Assembly (NCBI GenBank): GCA_949752735.1
Contig: OX457047.1
Location: 14,706,174 to 14,770,173, forward strand
DNA length: 64,000 bases
Source of the DNA: Lumbricus terrestris
Taxonomy: Eukaryota > Annelida > Clitellata > Crassiclitellata > Lumbricidae
Reading direction: 5' to 3'
Shown: positions 11,153 to 37,176 of the stretch, in pieces
Layout of the letters: every line of letters starts with the position of its first letter
Numbering within the stretch: the first letter of the stretch is position 1
Notes under the pieces: model-generated
What the model saw: the letters and a program-made list of their open reading frames with translations, nothing else
Told to the model about the DNA's origin: nothing
Database searches by the model: none
Translations under genes and position numbers: made by a program

Positions 11153-11245
11153 ATGACACCCAAGTGTTACCCCACCAACAATGATGACCCGCCCTGCACG
11201 GCTAATACGCGTCACTTCGGTATTCGCTGACTTTTGATAAATTTC
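11153..11245. repeat. Interspersed repeat, family C, copy 2
   Basis: A direct repeat of 10385-10478 with scattered substitutions. Both copies end at the same GATAAATTT. Confidence 0.7.
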
Positions 11246-11745
11246 GCTCAATTATTTCGCCGCCTTCGCTTCCAATAATCTCTGTGGATGGTCTGGAACA
11301 ACAGCTGTTGTCCTGCGGTGTCCGTTAGGGTGGCTGGAAGGACGAGGACAACAACAGAAGACAAGGAAGCTGAGCAGGAGGAGGAGTGGAAGTGGGGGGT
11401 AGGGGATGGGGGGGAAGAGGAATGCCTGCATGGGAAGACTTGCACTAAGATGACGAACGCCACAGGGAATATAGCGAGGTGGAGGAAGAGCCGAAGGAGG
11501 AGGACGAGGAAGATAATAAGTGGAAAAGAAGAGACAGATGTGGAAGAACGGAAAGAAGAAGTAGGAGAAGGAAGAGGAATAAGGAGGAGGAGAGAGGGAT
11601 GAAGAGGAGGAATTAGGACGGAAGATAAGATAAGGAGGGAGATGAGGAAGTGGGACGGGGAGATGAAAGAGAGAGAGAGAGAGAAAGAGAGACAGAGACA
11701 GAGACAAAGACAGAGACAGAGACAGAGGATGACTGGTCCGAATTG
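11246..11745. repeat. Purine-rich low-complexity region
   Basis: Long GGA/GAA-biased stretch ending in GAGA and GACAGA repeats (11665-11730). Open frames on both strands have the Arg/Glu or Ser/Leu/Pro composition expected from this bias. Confidence 0.7.
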
Positions 11746-11797
11746 CTGCAGCGTCTGGAGATTTTATCAGAAGATTCGGCGCCGAAGGAAACAAGGG

Positions 11798-11856
11798 ATG
11801 CTGGGGCTGCTGCTACTGCGGTGGCTGGCAGTGGTGGCTGCTGCGGCGGCGCCAGG
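11798..11856 (+). other. Possible signal-peptide exon (weak)
   Basis: A short frame encoding MLGLLLLRWLAVVAAAAAPG has the form of a signal peptide: a hydrophobic core, then small residues. It ends at CCAG|GTTAGG, a weak possible donor; a stop follows at once if unspliced. I found no plus-strand exon to join it to, and GC-rich low-complexity DNA can give such a frame by chance. Confidence 0.2.
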
Positions 11857-11899
11857 TTAGGTGAGCAGAGGGAGTTGCGTTCAGATATGGCCAGAAAGG

Positions 11900-12340
11900 A
11901 CCGGCAGCAGTAACCCCCGATTAATTACGATACGATCGACCAAGGCTGGCAGATATATCGATCTCGATGGGACAGGGAAATAGCGCGGATGCAGATCAAT
12001 CGAGACTCCAGGGTCTGCTATCGATCTCTCCAGCTGAAAAAGACCAACTATTTAGTAGATTTGTAGACTGACATATGGTTTAGAGTCTGTTGGTTCCACC
12101 GGGGGGGAGGTCGAGACAGACCCACGAGCACAAGCCCAGAGACATCGAAAGACACGTAAACATATCTGATGCTATCTTTTGGATAGACAATGCTAGAGCA
12201 GCAGACAATATACAAGACACGGTCACTCAGGTACTTTGTACTTACAATCGATAAGGCAGACGAACTCCGGTCAGTCAAGTCAGATGGGAATATCTCAGAG
12301 TCAGTTTTTGAAGGAGACACCATGAATGCTCTCTTGTACG
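11900..12340. other. No gene seen
   Basis: Unique-looking sequence with no family signature on either strand. Confidence 0.4.
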
Positions 12341-12400
12341 TAACATATATATATATATATATATGTATATGTATATAACTATACATATATATTATAATTT
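12341..12400. repeat. (AT)n microsatellite
   Basis: AT and GTATAT repeats. Confidence 0.85.
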
Positions 12401-12578
12401 TATTCATTCTTGTCTCGAGCCCGATACATGAATGAATAAGTCGACTATAACATAGTTTTGCCGATTTACACTAATAGCGCATCATGACTTTATGGCTGTA
12501 TGTGCTTTCGTTGTCGGAGTGTGTCGAATTCCCGCCTGGGTATTCGTCAAGCGACTGCATCTAAGTGGAGTGTCATTT

Positions 12579-12704
12579 ATGTATGCATGTATGTATGTAT
12601 GTATGTATGTATGTATGTATGTATGTATGTATGTATGTATGTATGTATGTATGTATGTATGTATGTATGTATGTATGTATGTATGTATGTATTGTATGTA
12701 TGCA

Positions 12705-12735
<31 letters not shown>

Positions 12736-13196
12736 TGTATGTATGTATGCATGTATGTATGTATGTATGTATGTATGTATGTATGTATGTATGTATGTAT
12801 GTATGTATGTATGTACTGTATGTATGTATGTATGTATGTGTGTATGTGTGTATGTGTGTATGTATGTATGTATGTATGTATGCATGTATGTATGTATGTA
12901 TGTATGTATGTATGCATGCATGTATGTATGTATGTATGTATGTATGTATGTATGTATGTACTGTATGTATGTAATGTATGTATGCATGTATGTATGTATG
13001 TATGTATGTATGTATGTATGTATGTATGTATGTATGTATGTATGTATGCATGTATGTATGTATGTATGTATGTATGTATGTATGCATGCATGTATGTATG
13101 TATGTATGTATGTATGTATGTATGCATGTATGTATGTATGTATGTATGTATGTATGTATGTATGTATGTATGTATGTATGTATGTATGTATGTATG
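12579..13196. repeat. Long (TATG)n microsatellite
   Basis: About 615 bp of TATG units with sporadic GCATG, GTGTG and single-base slips. Four-base units keep most frames open, giving Met/Tyr/Val/Cys and His/Thr/Ile/Tyr repeat 'proteins' on the two strands; none is a gene. Confidence 0.95.
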
Positions 13197-14640
13197 AGAG
13201 GACTTGTTCAACACCTTTTAAGTAACACCCGAGGGCGTCATATAGATTCATATTCTCCTGGCATATGCAAGTATAATACTTGTTGTCATAAAAATGTAAA
13301 TGTTCTCGTATTTCTATGGCGACCGAATAATAATGACCTCGACCCTGCATGTCATTTTTCAGTGAATTGATCGGTGGGTTCCAACCATTCACCACCGCAT
13401 GTATGCTCTTTTGACTCACCCGATCAGCTTTTGAATATGCGCCACGCCATTAAGGGTCCCATGCAGTATAAGGACCGTTTATCCAGAGATTTAAGCCTCT
13501 GCACATTATAAACCAGTCTGGCGCGCTCTATAACCCAGAAGCGCATGAAACTCATCATATACTATGGTCTATGGTTGTCTATTGTCCATAATCAATAACA
13601 ATTACATGTATACTTTGATTAAACCAGGGCTTTTTTAAAGCATTTCTACACAAAGTGTGCAGTTCTAAATGGATGTGAGCAGTTGTAGAAGCACTGATAA
13701 ATGCAGTTAAAACTGGTTTCAAAAAGTCATTGCAATCTGATTGAATGCATGGGAGTAATTTGCAATGGATGATGAGAAAGGAAAAGGAGATTGTGCAGTT
13801 CTAAAAACTGATTAAAAGAGGTCTTTTTAAACGGTGCAGTGTGACTATATAGTTAAACCAAGCTTAGATAATTTATTATATATTCAGTACTTCTTTTTAT
13901 ATATATTTTAATATTTTAATTTGTTATAAATGAGTAAATGTATACCATTTTCCGCTCGCGTTTCCCCCTGGCGACGATCGATGGCTGCGTTGACCTTCTG
14001 ACCCGAGATCCAGATGAACATACAAGTCATGACGATGACCCTCGTGACCTTCTGCTGACCAATCATAGCGTCCAAGTATGCAGGTACCTAAAGCCAATCG
14101 GTCGAAACATTTCTCTACTATAGGCATGCACTGACTTTAAACACGAACAATAGTAATTGTTACGGTAGCCTGCAATTCAATGATTCAATGAAAAGTATTT
14201 TTTCAAGGCTGCAAAACACAAACCTGTCTTTGCTGCTCGAATGTGTAGAGTATACACATAGCATTAGCTGTATATTTAATTCAAGTGTGTGCAGGGTTAT
14301 GTCTTTCATGCGCATAATACATGTAAGGACAGTTACTGTAAGGTCCACACAAACGTCAATCATTGTGTATTTTTTTATATCAGAATACCGGAATGCGAAG
14401 TCTGCCACTCGCGAGGCAATGCTCTTGCAGAATATGACGGCATTGTCTACAAAAAGGGAGGCTTTATATACCGGGGACGATTTTCATGTAGCGTATACCA
14501 AAGGAATAAAGAGAAGAAAGGTCAAACATTATGCCATCAAGTCACAATACATGGGACTTAAAGAAATTTGGATAGAGAAGTGAAATTATATTGCTCATGA
14601 CATGAACATTGACAAAAACTTTATCTACCAAGAGTATGGG
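13197..14640. other. No gene seen
   Basis: AT-rich. A frame near 14380-14560 has a few cysteines (CEVCHSRG) but no family I recognise, so it is not called. Confidence 0.45.
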
Positions 14641-14644
14641 ACTT

Positions 14645-14725
14645 CCCATGCCCCGGTAGCGCATTGGATAACACGCTGGCATGGAGCGCGAGAGGTACCA
14701 AGATCGCGCTTTGTGTTTGCAGGAT
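14645..14725 (+). mobile_element. tRNA-like SINE head fragment
   Basis: CCCCGGTAGCGCATTGGATAACACGCTGGC resembles the tRNA-derived head at 33470-33541 (minus), which shares GGTAGnGnATTGGnTAACACGCTGGC and GCGAGAGGTA. A family-D repeat begins just after it. Confidence 0.5.
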
Positions 14726-14739
14726 GTCTGTTCTATTAT

Positions 14740-15070
14740 AGTAATCGTAATCGTATACTCTCCAAATTTCTAAAGCGCCACTTGAAAGCAAAGCGCGGGC
14801 ACCAGCTTATTCACGAGCGCTGCATTGAGTCAAAAGGGTTGTCCGTATAAGAGTATAGTCCATGGTGGTCCGGGTCGATTTACCATAGGCTCATAGAGAC
14901 GGAACATCTATACTAAGGCGGGTGTCGTCTGGGCCGGTAATTGGAGGGTGGAGGATCAGATGAGACGGGGTATAAGAGTTCTTGAAAAGAAGTGTCTTAA
15001 GTTTCGAATGAAAAGTCCGAGGTGTGATTGATAGCCTAGAGGAGCCTGCAGAGGAAGGTGATTAGTATGT
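14740..15070 (-). mobile_element. Interspersed repeat, family D, copy 2
   Basis: Matches 3115-3292 over TTTCTAAAGCGCCACTTGAAAG, TTATTCACGAGCGCTGC, GTCCGGGTCGATTTACCATAG and TACTAAGGCGG, then extends about 150 bp further. This is the longest of the three copies. Confidence 0.6.
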
Positions 15071-16365
15071 GCATGTGATTAGTAGCCTAATGATGGTGGA
15101 GGAAATCAAAAAGGTCGGAATTCAGGAGGCAGATTATTTCAAAGGCGTAGTGCTATGTTCGGTTGGAGAACTTGAGATAACTTGTGACCGGCGGTCATGA
15201 GAGATGCATGATCTGATATATCTGCAGGGCTGTTTTTAAGGATGTTTAGAACTGCACAAATCCTTCTTTCCTTTCCCATCCTCCATGGTAAATTACTTCC
15301 ACTCGCAGAACAATGACCTTTTTCACTCTATAGCTTTAACTGCTGAGAAGTGCTTCTACAACTGCACAGATCCATTTAGAACTGCACATTTTGTATACAA
15401 CTGCATGCACGCTAAATGCCCTGCTGATAGAACGTGTTGGCTGGATGGTGAACAGTTCGTCACTGTTCGTGAATATATAGTAGACCATATATACATATAT
15501 ACATGTATACCTATTTAAGATTGGTGTCTTCTGTAATTTACGTTCTTGTGCATGGTTTCAATTGCATAAATGTACACTAGCTGATTAATTCAATAACGAA
15601 AATATTATTTGCCACACTTAAAGGGTTAAATGAGCTATTGTATGCCTATGCCAGCGAAGCATGCTTATTGCAAGATCCATACGAAATGTTACAATGCTAC
15701 AGAAGAATTTTGCGCATCAGATAACAAAAGAAAATTGTAATATAGACTTATGGGTATACATATATAGTCTATACGTACAGACGCATAGACGACTGAGATG
15801 AAGGCGAAACACCAAAGACAGACGAAAAAGGTATACACATTTTATATGCATCATGCATGCGAAACAGAACAGAAGAAAACAGTTGAAGTTGAAATCTGTA
15901 CTTTGCATTAATGCTTTTTCGAATTGCTATATATAGGGTTATATAGCGCGCGGCTATAATATCACATGTGGTTTATTGCTGAAAATTATAATTCATCCCA
16001 CCCTTATGTTTGAAGCTTAACTATTAGGCCAAACTTATTATTTAACTCTCCGTGAAATGTCAAATAGTCCTGAAAATAAGAATTAAAATTGTTTCAAATT
16101 AAATATAAAACCAACCCTCATTTTTCCGACGGAGCGTGAAGCCTTGCAGCAAAACACTTCAAGCGACGATCGTCTGCTGTTGACCGCCGTCCGAACCTAT
16201 AGATAGACTTCGTTCGTCTGCCGATGTAGCGTCACTTTTCGCGCCACTTCTGCTCTGTCGTCTGCTTCGACCCGCGAACGAATCTTCAATGCGAGGAGGC
16301 GTTCGCAACAAGATAAGGCAACAGCAGCGATCGTCTGTGGCTGAAGACCCGTTGTCTTCGTTCAT
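15071..16365. other. No gene seen
   Basis: AT-rich apart from a CpG-richer patch at 16140-16365. An open frame of 68 codons on the minus strand there has no recognisable domain. Confidence 0.4.
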
Positions 16366-16545
16366 CGATGCAGTCGCTCACTTACTCTTCTTCGCCATCC
16401 CATTCCACTTCTCCTTCTCCTTCCACTTCTCCTCCTCCTTCCACTTCTCCTCTTCTTCCTTCTTCTAGGGTCTACTTCTCCTCCTCTTTTTTTCTTCTTC
16501 TACTTCTCCTTCTTCTTCTTCTTTGTCGTCGTCGTCGTCGTCGTC
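16366..16545. repeat. Pyrimidine-rich (CTT/CCT) and (GTC)n tract
   Basis: TTC/TCC-biased stretch ending in GTCGTCGTC. Confidence 0.75.
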
Positions 16546-17860
16546 TTGAGGCGTTTAAACGGGACGCGGTTATTTATCGATTTGCTGCCGCTCGACGGTT
16601 CAATCAATCCGTTTTATATCTGTATATCTATGTGTATGTGGATCAATAAAAGCGTTGGACGTATAATATAAATACACTGCGTATGTAAAACTAAGCACAT
16701 CTAGGCCTAAATTTAATTGTTTGTGTAAGTAGGTCTAGGCCCTATTTCGTTTCAAATTCATCGTGTGCCAGACGCGCCACATCAAAGATATATCATATAT
16801 AGGGTATTATAGGCTAAATCCAGTATACAGACCTAAATACGCGCATGATTCAATATCGTAAAGCGAACCTGTAAGCGTTTCGATATATAGGCCTATAGTT
16901 TTGGCGAGGCTTCTGAAAATGGTTGATTGACTTGTCCCTTTGGTGTGCTTATTGCTCCCACGCTGTTATTCTGCCTATACTCTTTGTTTGAATTTGCTTA
17001 AGTCTGATTATGTTAGGCCCTAATTGATACTAAATTAGCGTATACATGTATGTATAATGTATAATTGTAATGAGATCAATAAAAAAATGAAAGTTTGTGA
17101 GAATAATTTCGTTTGCTTTGGTATGTGATGTAGCCTACTACAGAGGATGGGCTATATTGACAACTGACAACCAAGACTTATACGGCAGAAATAATCAATG
17201 CGCTATTTCCCGTTTTCCCCCTTTCTATTGTACCACGGCATGAGCAGTGAGTAGAATTTGTGATGAGCAGAGAATGATAAGAACCTCTGTTAAACACGTC
17301 TATCAATTCATCGCGCATGTAGACCTATAACACTATTCAGTGAAGCGACGTCATCTCTTGCCGCCGCCGTCGATGACACACAGACGAAGAGGTTAGATAT
17401 ACGGCAAGAGTGCTCTCTGCAGGGTATACGACGATACGTGTAGTCACGTCTTTGCACTCCACTGGCGCCCTCTCTCGCTTGCGGGTCTGCATTTCGGTAG
17501 AAATCAGCACGTCTGGTCATCGACCGCTGAGCGAATCGATGGACATCCATCGGCTGACGCGCGAGACTAGATTATTACCCAGAGGAACATTGGGCGGAAG
17601 TTGGCGGAAACTGCGCCTAACTGCGCTTCGAGAACGACTTAATAAGTGATTGATCGAATGCATGAAGAACGGATTCGAAGATTGGAAGTGACGTATACAG
17701 ATCATCATCATCATCATCATGCGATGTCTTTGGGGATCTCCGTTCCCCCCGGCTCAACCTCAACGTGCATTATATAATGTATAGAAAGCTTAGAAGTCCA
17801 TGATTGCGACTACACACGCGTGCACATGCACATGGGCCTACCCGCGCGCACACACTCCCA
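16546..17860. other. No gene seen; CpG-richer patch at 17340-17660
   Basis: The patch has open frames on both strands (79-80 codons) but no domain. It could be a promoter or 5' exon; that is a guess. An ATC repeat lies at 17700-17720. Confidence 0.35.
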
Positions 17861-17864
17861 CCTT

Positions 17865-17980
<116 letters not shown>

Positions 17981-18429
17981 GATATTTCATTATAGTATAG
18001 CCTTGAAAACATCTAGATCCTTAACTGTTCGGTGCTGAGCCAGTCTGCCTTTCTCGAATTCTCTCACATTTCAGTTCAGTTTTATTTCACTGATGAATTC
18101 TTTGGATTGTAAGCTTATCAATTCGTTCTCCGCTGTTTATAGTGTCCAGAATAAATCAAGGACGAGCTCCCAAATATAGGCTTACCTTGGTTATCTGACA
18201 CGGTTGTCTCTCCTTGTACTCCCCATGGATCTCCCAGATCTATATATTTTGATATCTTTTTCTTCGGACAATTAGGCCTACTATAATTATGTCCTAGCAT
18301 CGCGACTCCGCTGAATACCGCGGGTCCTTCATCTTAGAGTGATCTTCCCTTTCTTTGCGCTCAGGGATTTTGGCTGGGTACCCCATACATCTGCTGTTTG
18401 AAGACTTCTGTGGTTTTGATAAAGTTTAG

Positions 18430-18528
18430 ATTGTATTGTATTTTGAATTTTGTCACGCTGCATGAGAGAACATCTGAATAGCTGATGCTGTAAGAAGCGC
18501 TTTTCAAATTCAAAATACAATACAGTAG
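18430..18528. repeat. Short inverted repeat (hairpin)
   Basis: TGTATTGTATTTTGAATTT near 18433 is repeated in reverse complement as AAATTCAAAATACAATACA near 18506, enclosing about 55 bp. It could be a tiny MITE or a chance AT-rich hairpin. Confidence 0.55.
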
Positions 18529-18842
18529 GGTCTATAAACATTATCAAATTAGTAATCTTGACTTTACTCTCATGATTAACCACGGCACAACGTCGTTGTA
18601 TTTCGAGAAGTTATAAGATTGGTGTCTGCCTTTTCTTAGAGAAGTTATTAGAAAGGATAATTTTAGTCAATCGATCTATCAATGCTGATTCAATGAATCA
18701 ATCACTGAGTCAATCAATGAATCAGTCAAACAATCAGTCAAACAATCAGTCAATCAATCGAATCAACCCTTCTTTAATTACATTCGTTCGTTTATTGATT
18801 TCATTCAGAAGCTCATATAGTGACCAATCATTAGCCTATATA

Positions 18843-19053
18843 TGAGCCTTTTCTGTGGTTGAACCAGTGGTCTGGAATGGCCTTCCTTTTGAGCTACGCC
18901 TACACCCTGGGACTCTACCAGGATCCTTCCTTACTAAACTTAAAACTATTCTTTTTGGGCGCGCTGGAGTCGGGAGCGCCTCTGAGTAGTTTTTCTTGAA
19001 GAAGCGCTATATAAATGTCCGAATGAATGAATGAATGAATGAATGAATGAATG
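18843..19053 (+). mobile_element. L2/CR1-type LINE 3' end
   Basis: One frame reads AFSVVEPVVWNGLPFELRLH, then PGTLPGSFLTKLKTILF and stop TAG at 18987. This is the conserved C-terminus of L2/CR1-clade reverse transcriptase ORFs (fsvaaPxlWNsLPxxiR...FkxxLKTxLF). After the stop come GCGCTATATAAATG and a (GAAT)n tail, as in L2. It is truncated at the 5' end, and only about 50 codons remain. Confidence 0.8.
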
Positions 19054-19102
19054 TTATATACTACATATTATATATAATATATAATATATAGGCTATATAT
19101 TA
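19054..19102. repeat. AT microsatellite
   Basis: Follows the LINE tail and supplies the target of the MITE at 19103. Confidence 0.8.
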
Positions 19103-19270
19103 CAGTGGCGTAGGCAAGGGGGTTTCGGGGGTTAAACCCCCCCCCCCCCCCATTGGCTCCGGGAAAAGGTTTTTAAAGGTTATTTTCCCATTTAAGTAAG
19201 AAAAAATAGCAAAAAAACAGGTTTTCCGACCATAAACCCCCCCCATAAAAAATTCCTGGCTACGCCACTG
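19103..19270. mobile_element. hAT-like MITE, CAGTGGCGTAG family, copy 1
   Basis: Ends are inverted: CAGTGGCGTAGGCAAGG at the left and CTGGCTACGCCACTG at the right. An 8-bp duplication ATATATTA flanks both sides (19095-19102 and 19271-19278), though in AT-rich DNA it could partly be chance. It is 168 bp long with no coding capacity. An 8-bp duplication and CAG..CTG ends are typical of hAT. Confidence 0.8.
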
Positions 19271-19910
19271 ATATATTATATATATATATAAGCTTATGTA
19301 TATATGCAGTCCTCGATTTATCGTCCGCGCGTCCATCCTCTTAAGGCTCTGACAGAAGCTTTCTCCGCCATACATATATATGCCTAATATTATACGCGCA
19401 GTGGAGACAAGGGTTTGCACTTAAGTCCCGCAGCGAATGGCCTCCTTCTTCTTCATCATCATCATCATCTTCTTCTTCTTCTCTGTTGCATCTGTTGCAT
19501 CATCGCCGTTGTCGTTGTCGGCTTCTCTTCTTTCGATCGAAATGTCGCCAACTGGCATCTGTCTTTAATTGCTGTCAGATCATCTATCCTGCAGCTTAAG
19601 GGATTTAGCTCCCGACCGACAGATGGCCAAAAGGCAGCGGAAGGAAGCAGGAGGGAAGCACATATCTGATCCGCTGTTGAGTGGAGAATCTTCGGATCTT
19701 CGGATCTTCGAGTGGATAACGACTTCAATGGTCCGCGGGACTTTGTACTTTCCTGACGGAGAGGAATGAGGGGAGTGGAGTAGCTATTATAGATACTTTG
19801 ATGCCAGGGGCAAGGGATAGTAATTAAGCGCCATTTCCCAACCACACGGAAATGCTGAATTTAATTTTAACAAGACCCGATGTTCGTGAAACGTTGCGTA
19901 GGTGCTATAT
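19271..19910. other. No gene seen
   Basis: Includes a (CTT/CAT)n patch at 19440-19485. A CpG-richer stretch to 19770 has open frames on both strands without a domain. Confidence 0.4.
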
Positions 19911-20080
19911 GAATCGTAATCGTAATAGTAAACTCGGAACTTCTACAGCGCTGTCAAAATTTTCTTCGGATTTTGGTCGATGACTAAAAAAACGGTCGTC
20001 AGAAATTTTGGCCCACAAAAACCAAGTCGCGGGAACAAGCCTATTCACAGCCGCACAAACAATAGGCCTACAAAGTCGAT
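19911..20080 (-). mobile_element. Interspersed repeat, family D, copy 3, interrupted
   Basis: ATCGTAATCGTAATAGTAAAC and TTCTACAGCGC match family D. Near 19957-20020 the match is broken by 'ggtcgatgactaaaaaaacggtc', a word also found inside the MITE at 32000-32309. Family-D-like 'cgcgggaacaagcctattcac' then resumes. Confidence 0.5.
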
Positions 20081-20295
20081 ATAGACACTTCTATAATATA
20101 ATATATGTGCTTCTATAGATATAAGCCAAATTGCCTATAGCCTATAGGCCTATTGTATGCGCATGCAAGTAAAATCCCAGATGATGAGCAGTCGAGAGTC
20201 AAGGAGGGAATCTGACGAGACAGAAAACAGTCTGTACTCTATAGATCTAGAAATGAGTCAAAGAGATGAAGAAGAAGAAGAATAATAACAATAGG

Positions 20296-20521
<226 letters not shown>

Positions 20522-21812
20522 GTATATTAGTTAGATCAATGATGCAGCCCTCGATCGGACCTTGTCTGGCGAGTACGTACTATACGTAGGCCTATACCTG
20601 TGGGCCTAAACCGACTTGTCTTTTATATCATATTATAGCTTTTACCTGGCGCTATATGCCTTATCGTTCTACATATTTATTTTTTTGTGCAACAAAGGTA
20701 TGATGTCATAATTAATATAAAAAAGGCCCATGTAGCAATGGTATGCATTCTAACAGCAACATAATAATCCATGAACAAAGCAATGACGTAACAATAGTGC
20801 TCTGCAGAACAAGGAAATGTCGTCACAATACAGATCTAGCCATTATGGCCTATGCTAAAAACAACAACACGTCACTGAACAAGTCATAACCAATGACGTT
20901 GCAATTGTGTTTTTGAGTGTATACACCTAGGATATGTCGTCATAATATGAAGTCAGTAGCTGTAACAGACCACGAACAAAGGTTGCCTATACCGACGCAA
21001 CAAAACTGTATAACAATTAAATAGAGCCGTCACTAGACAAAAATGCGTTGATTGAAAACCTCATCGTGTAAATTTGATCCATACCAAAACTAGTGACGTA
21101 ATGATAATAATTGTTTGTTTGACAAACAGACATACGTCGCAATGATCAGAAGTCCATATCACAAGCAAAATTTCCGAACAGCACTATATGGTGACATGGT
21201 CCATAGTAACCATAATACTAGCCTAGGTCTATTTATTGAGCCTATTTTTACTCATAAGCTTATAAGCTATGTGTAGGCTATGTCTGTCAATTCGATTTCA
21301 ATTCCATTTATTCGGTAGAAAATTTCATGGGTGGAGTAGGCCTATACCGGTGGAGGTCGGAGTGTGGTGGGGTGTTGTGGGGTGGGGGTTGGGATGGGGT
21401 GTGGTGTGGTGGGTTGTGGCCGGGAGCGGGTCGATAGGCGCTATATAAATTTTGCCCGCTGTATGAAACGTACGCTAGAGTTGCTTTTTTCTACATCTGA
21501 AGGCTTAAGTAGGTCTAATCTCTGATCCAGTCGAAACATAGGCTATTTCATACATGCAATGCCTACAACCCTCATTCCATGATGTTTCAGCTTCGAGATT
21601 AAAATTTAACGGTTCACCGTTTCGAAAGCGGTTGAGGAATGTAGGCTTATAGAATAATGTCACTGTTGGAGCTATAGGCGACCTATAAAGGCTATGCTCT
21701 CGATCAGGCTCTCAGCCAGTTTAGGTCCAATCTCCGTAAAAAAATTCGTTGAATTTGCTGGTTATAAGTTTCTTATCGTTATTTGCCCGGGCTAGCCTAT
21801 AGCCTACAACGA
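20522..21812. other. No gene seen
   Basis: AT-rich. A G/T-rich patch (GGGGTGGGGTGTGG type) lies at 21350-21425. Confidence 0.45.
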
Positions 21813-22113
21813 GCGACCTGGTGGCTGATCGGAAACGCGCTCGCTCACGGAGCGGGCGGTTGCGGTTCGATTTCGAATCCGGGATTTCGAAACCTTGGGC
21901 AAGTTGTTTAAGCACATCTGCCTCTGTCACCACTCACCAAGCAGTATAAATTGGTACCAGCGTAAGCCGGGATGTAAACGGCAACGTCGTCAAGTCCTGG
22001 AAAACCGCTGGCCCCGTGTCCAGGACCTTGGGATTCGTCCATTGCGGCTCAAGGGCCAAGAAAAGGAGATGAGCGCGGAGCGCCTCAACAACGTGTCTTC
22101 GGCCCTGGGATGA
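21813..22113 (+). mobile_element. tRNA-like SINE, third type
   Basis: GCGACCTGGTGGCTGATCGG and GGTTCGATTTCGAATCC form an A-box/B-box-like head. A GC-rich body of about 200 bp follows and ends near GGCCCTGGGATGAC. I saw no second copy in the window, so the call rests on the head alone. Confidence 0.5.
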
Positions 22114-22648
22114 CTTTACTTTATTTTACTTATAGCCTGCAACATGCAGTCTTTGGCCTCAAATAAGTAAGTATAGCGCCTCACAGGTAGGCCTACGTCG
22201 ATGATCTCTGGAATTCCTGATCTGGAACCTATGCGGATCAAAAAAATTGCGCATTTGAATGCTTATATAGCACCGGTCAAACACAACAAGGCTTTTTGCA
22301 TGGGTAGCTCTCAAATTGCGTAGCTTTTACGTAATAGTCTCAAAGATTACCGAACCTGTTGTAGCCGACCTGCGTGTCGTGTGAAGCTGGCCGTATTTCG
22401 TAGGCCTATAACCTTGTACCTGTAATCGTTCTGCGTGTGTCAGATAATAAATTTATCATTGAATTCGAATAAACGATATATTATTATTATCTTAACCTGG
22501 TAATATTTTATTATATTCTGACCGGGTTAGTCCGTAATGTAAAAGTGTGATTATTCTATAGCGCCACCTGTCAGTCACACACGACACTGTCGTCGTTGAC
22601 ATCGATTCGATCCGGAAGATAACGAAGTGGAAGAGCGAATTTGACAAA
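22114..22648 (+). promoter_or_regulatory. Upstream region and 5' UTR of the SMAP-like gene
   Basis: AT-rich to about 22555, then a mixed-composition stretch (GCGCCACCTGTCAGTCACAC to the ATG at 22649) that probably holds the 5' UTR and core promoter. No TATA box is convincing, and the start site cannot be placed. Confidence 0.4.

Positions 22649-37176
<14,528 letters not shown>

Noticed and set aside
12482..13419. Several frames of 130-280 codons rich in Met/Tyr/Val/Cys or His/Thr/Ile/Tyr
   Set aside because: They are translations of the TATG microsatellite.
14289..14561. 90-codon frame with CEVCHSRG and scattered cysteines
   Set aside because: It fits no known domain pattern and has no neighbouring exon in phase; it is likely chance.
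16159..16365. 68-codon minus-strand frame starting MNEDNGSSATDD
   Set aside because: It is hydrophilic with no domain and no donor leading to another exon; it may be UTR, but this is not supported.
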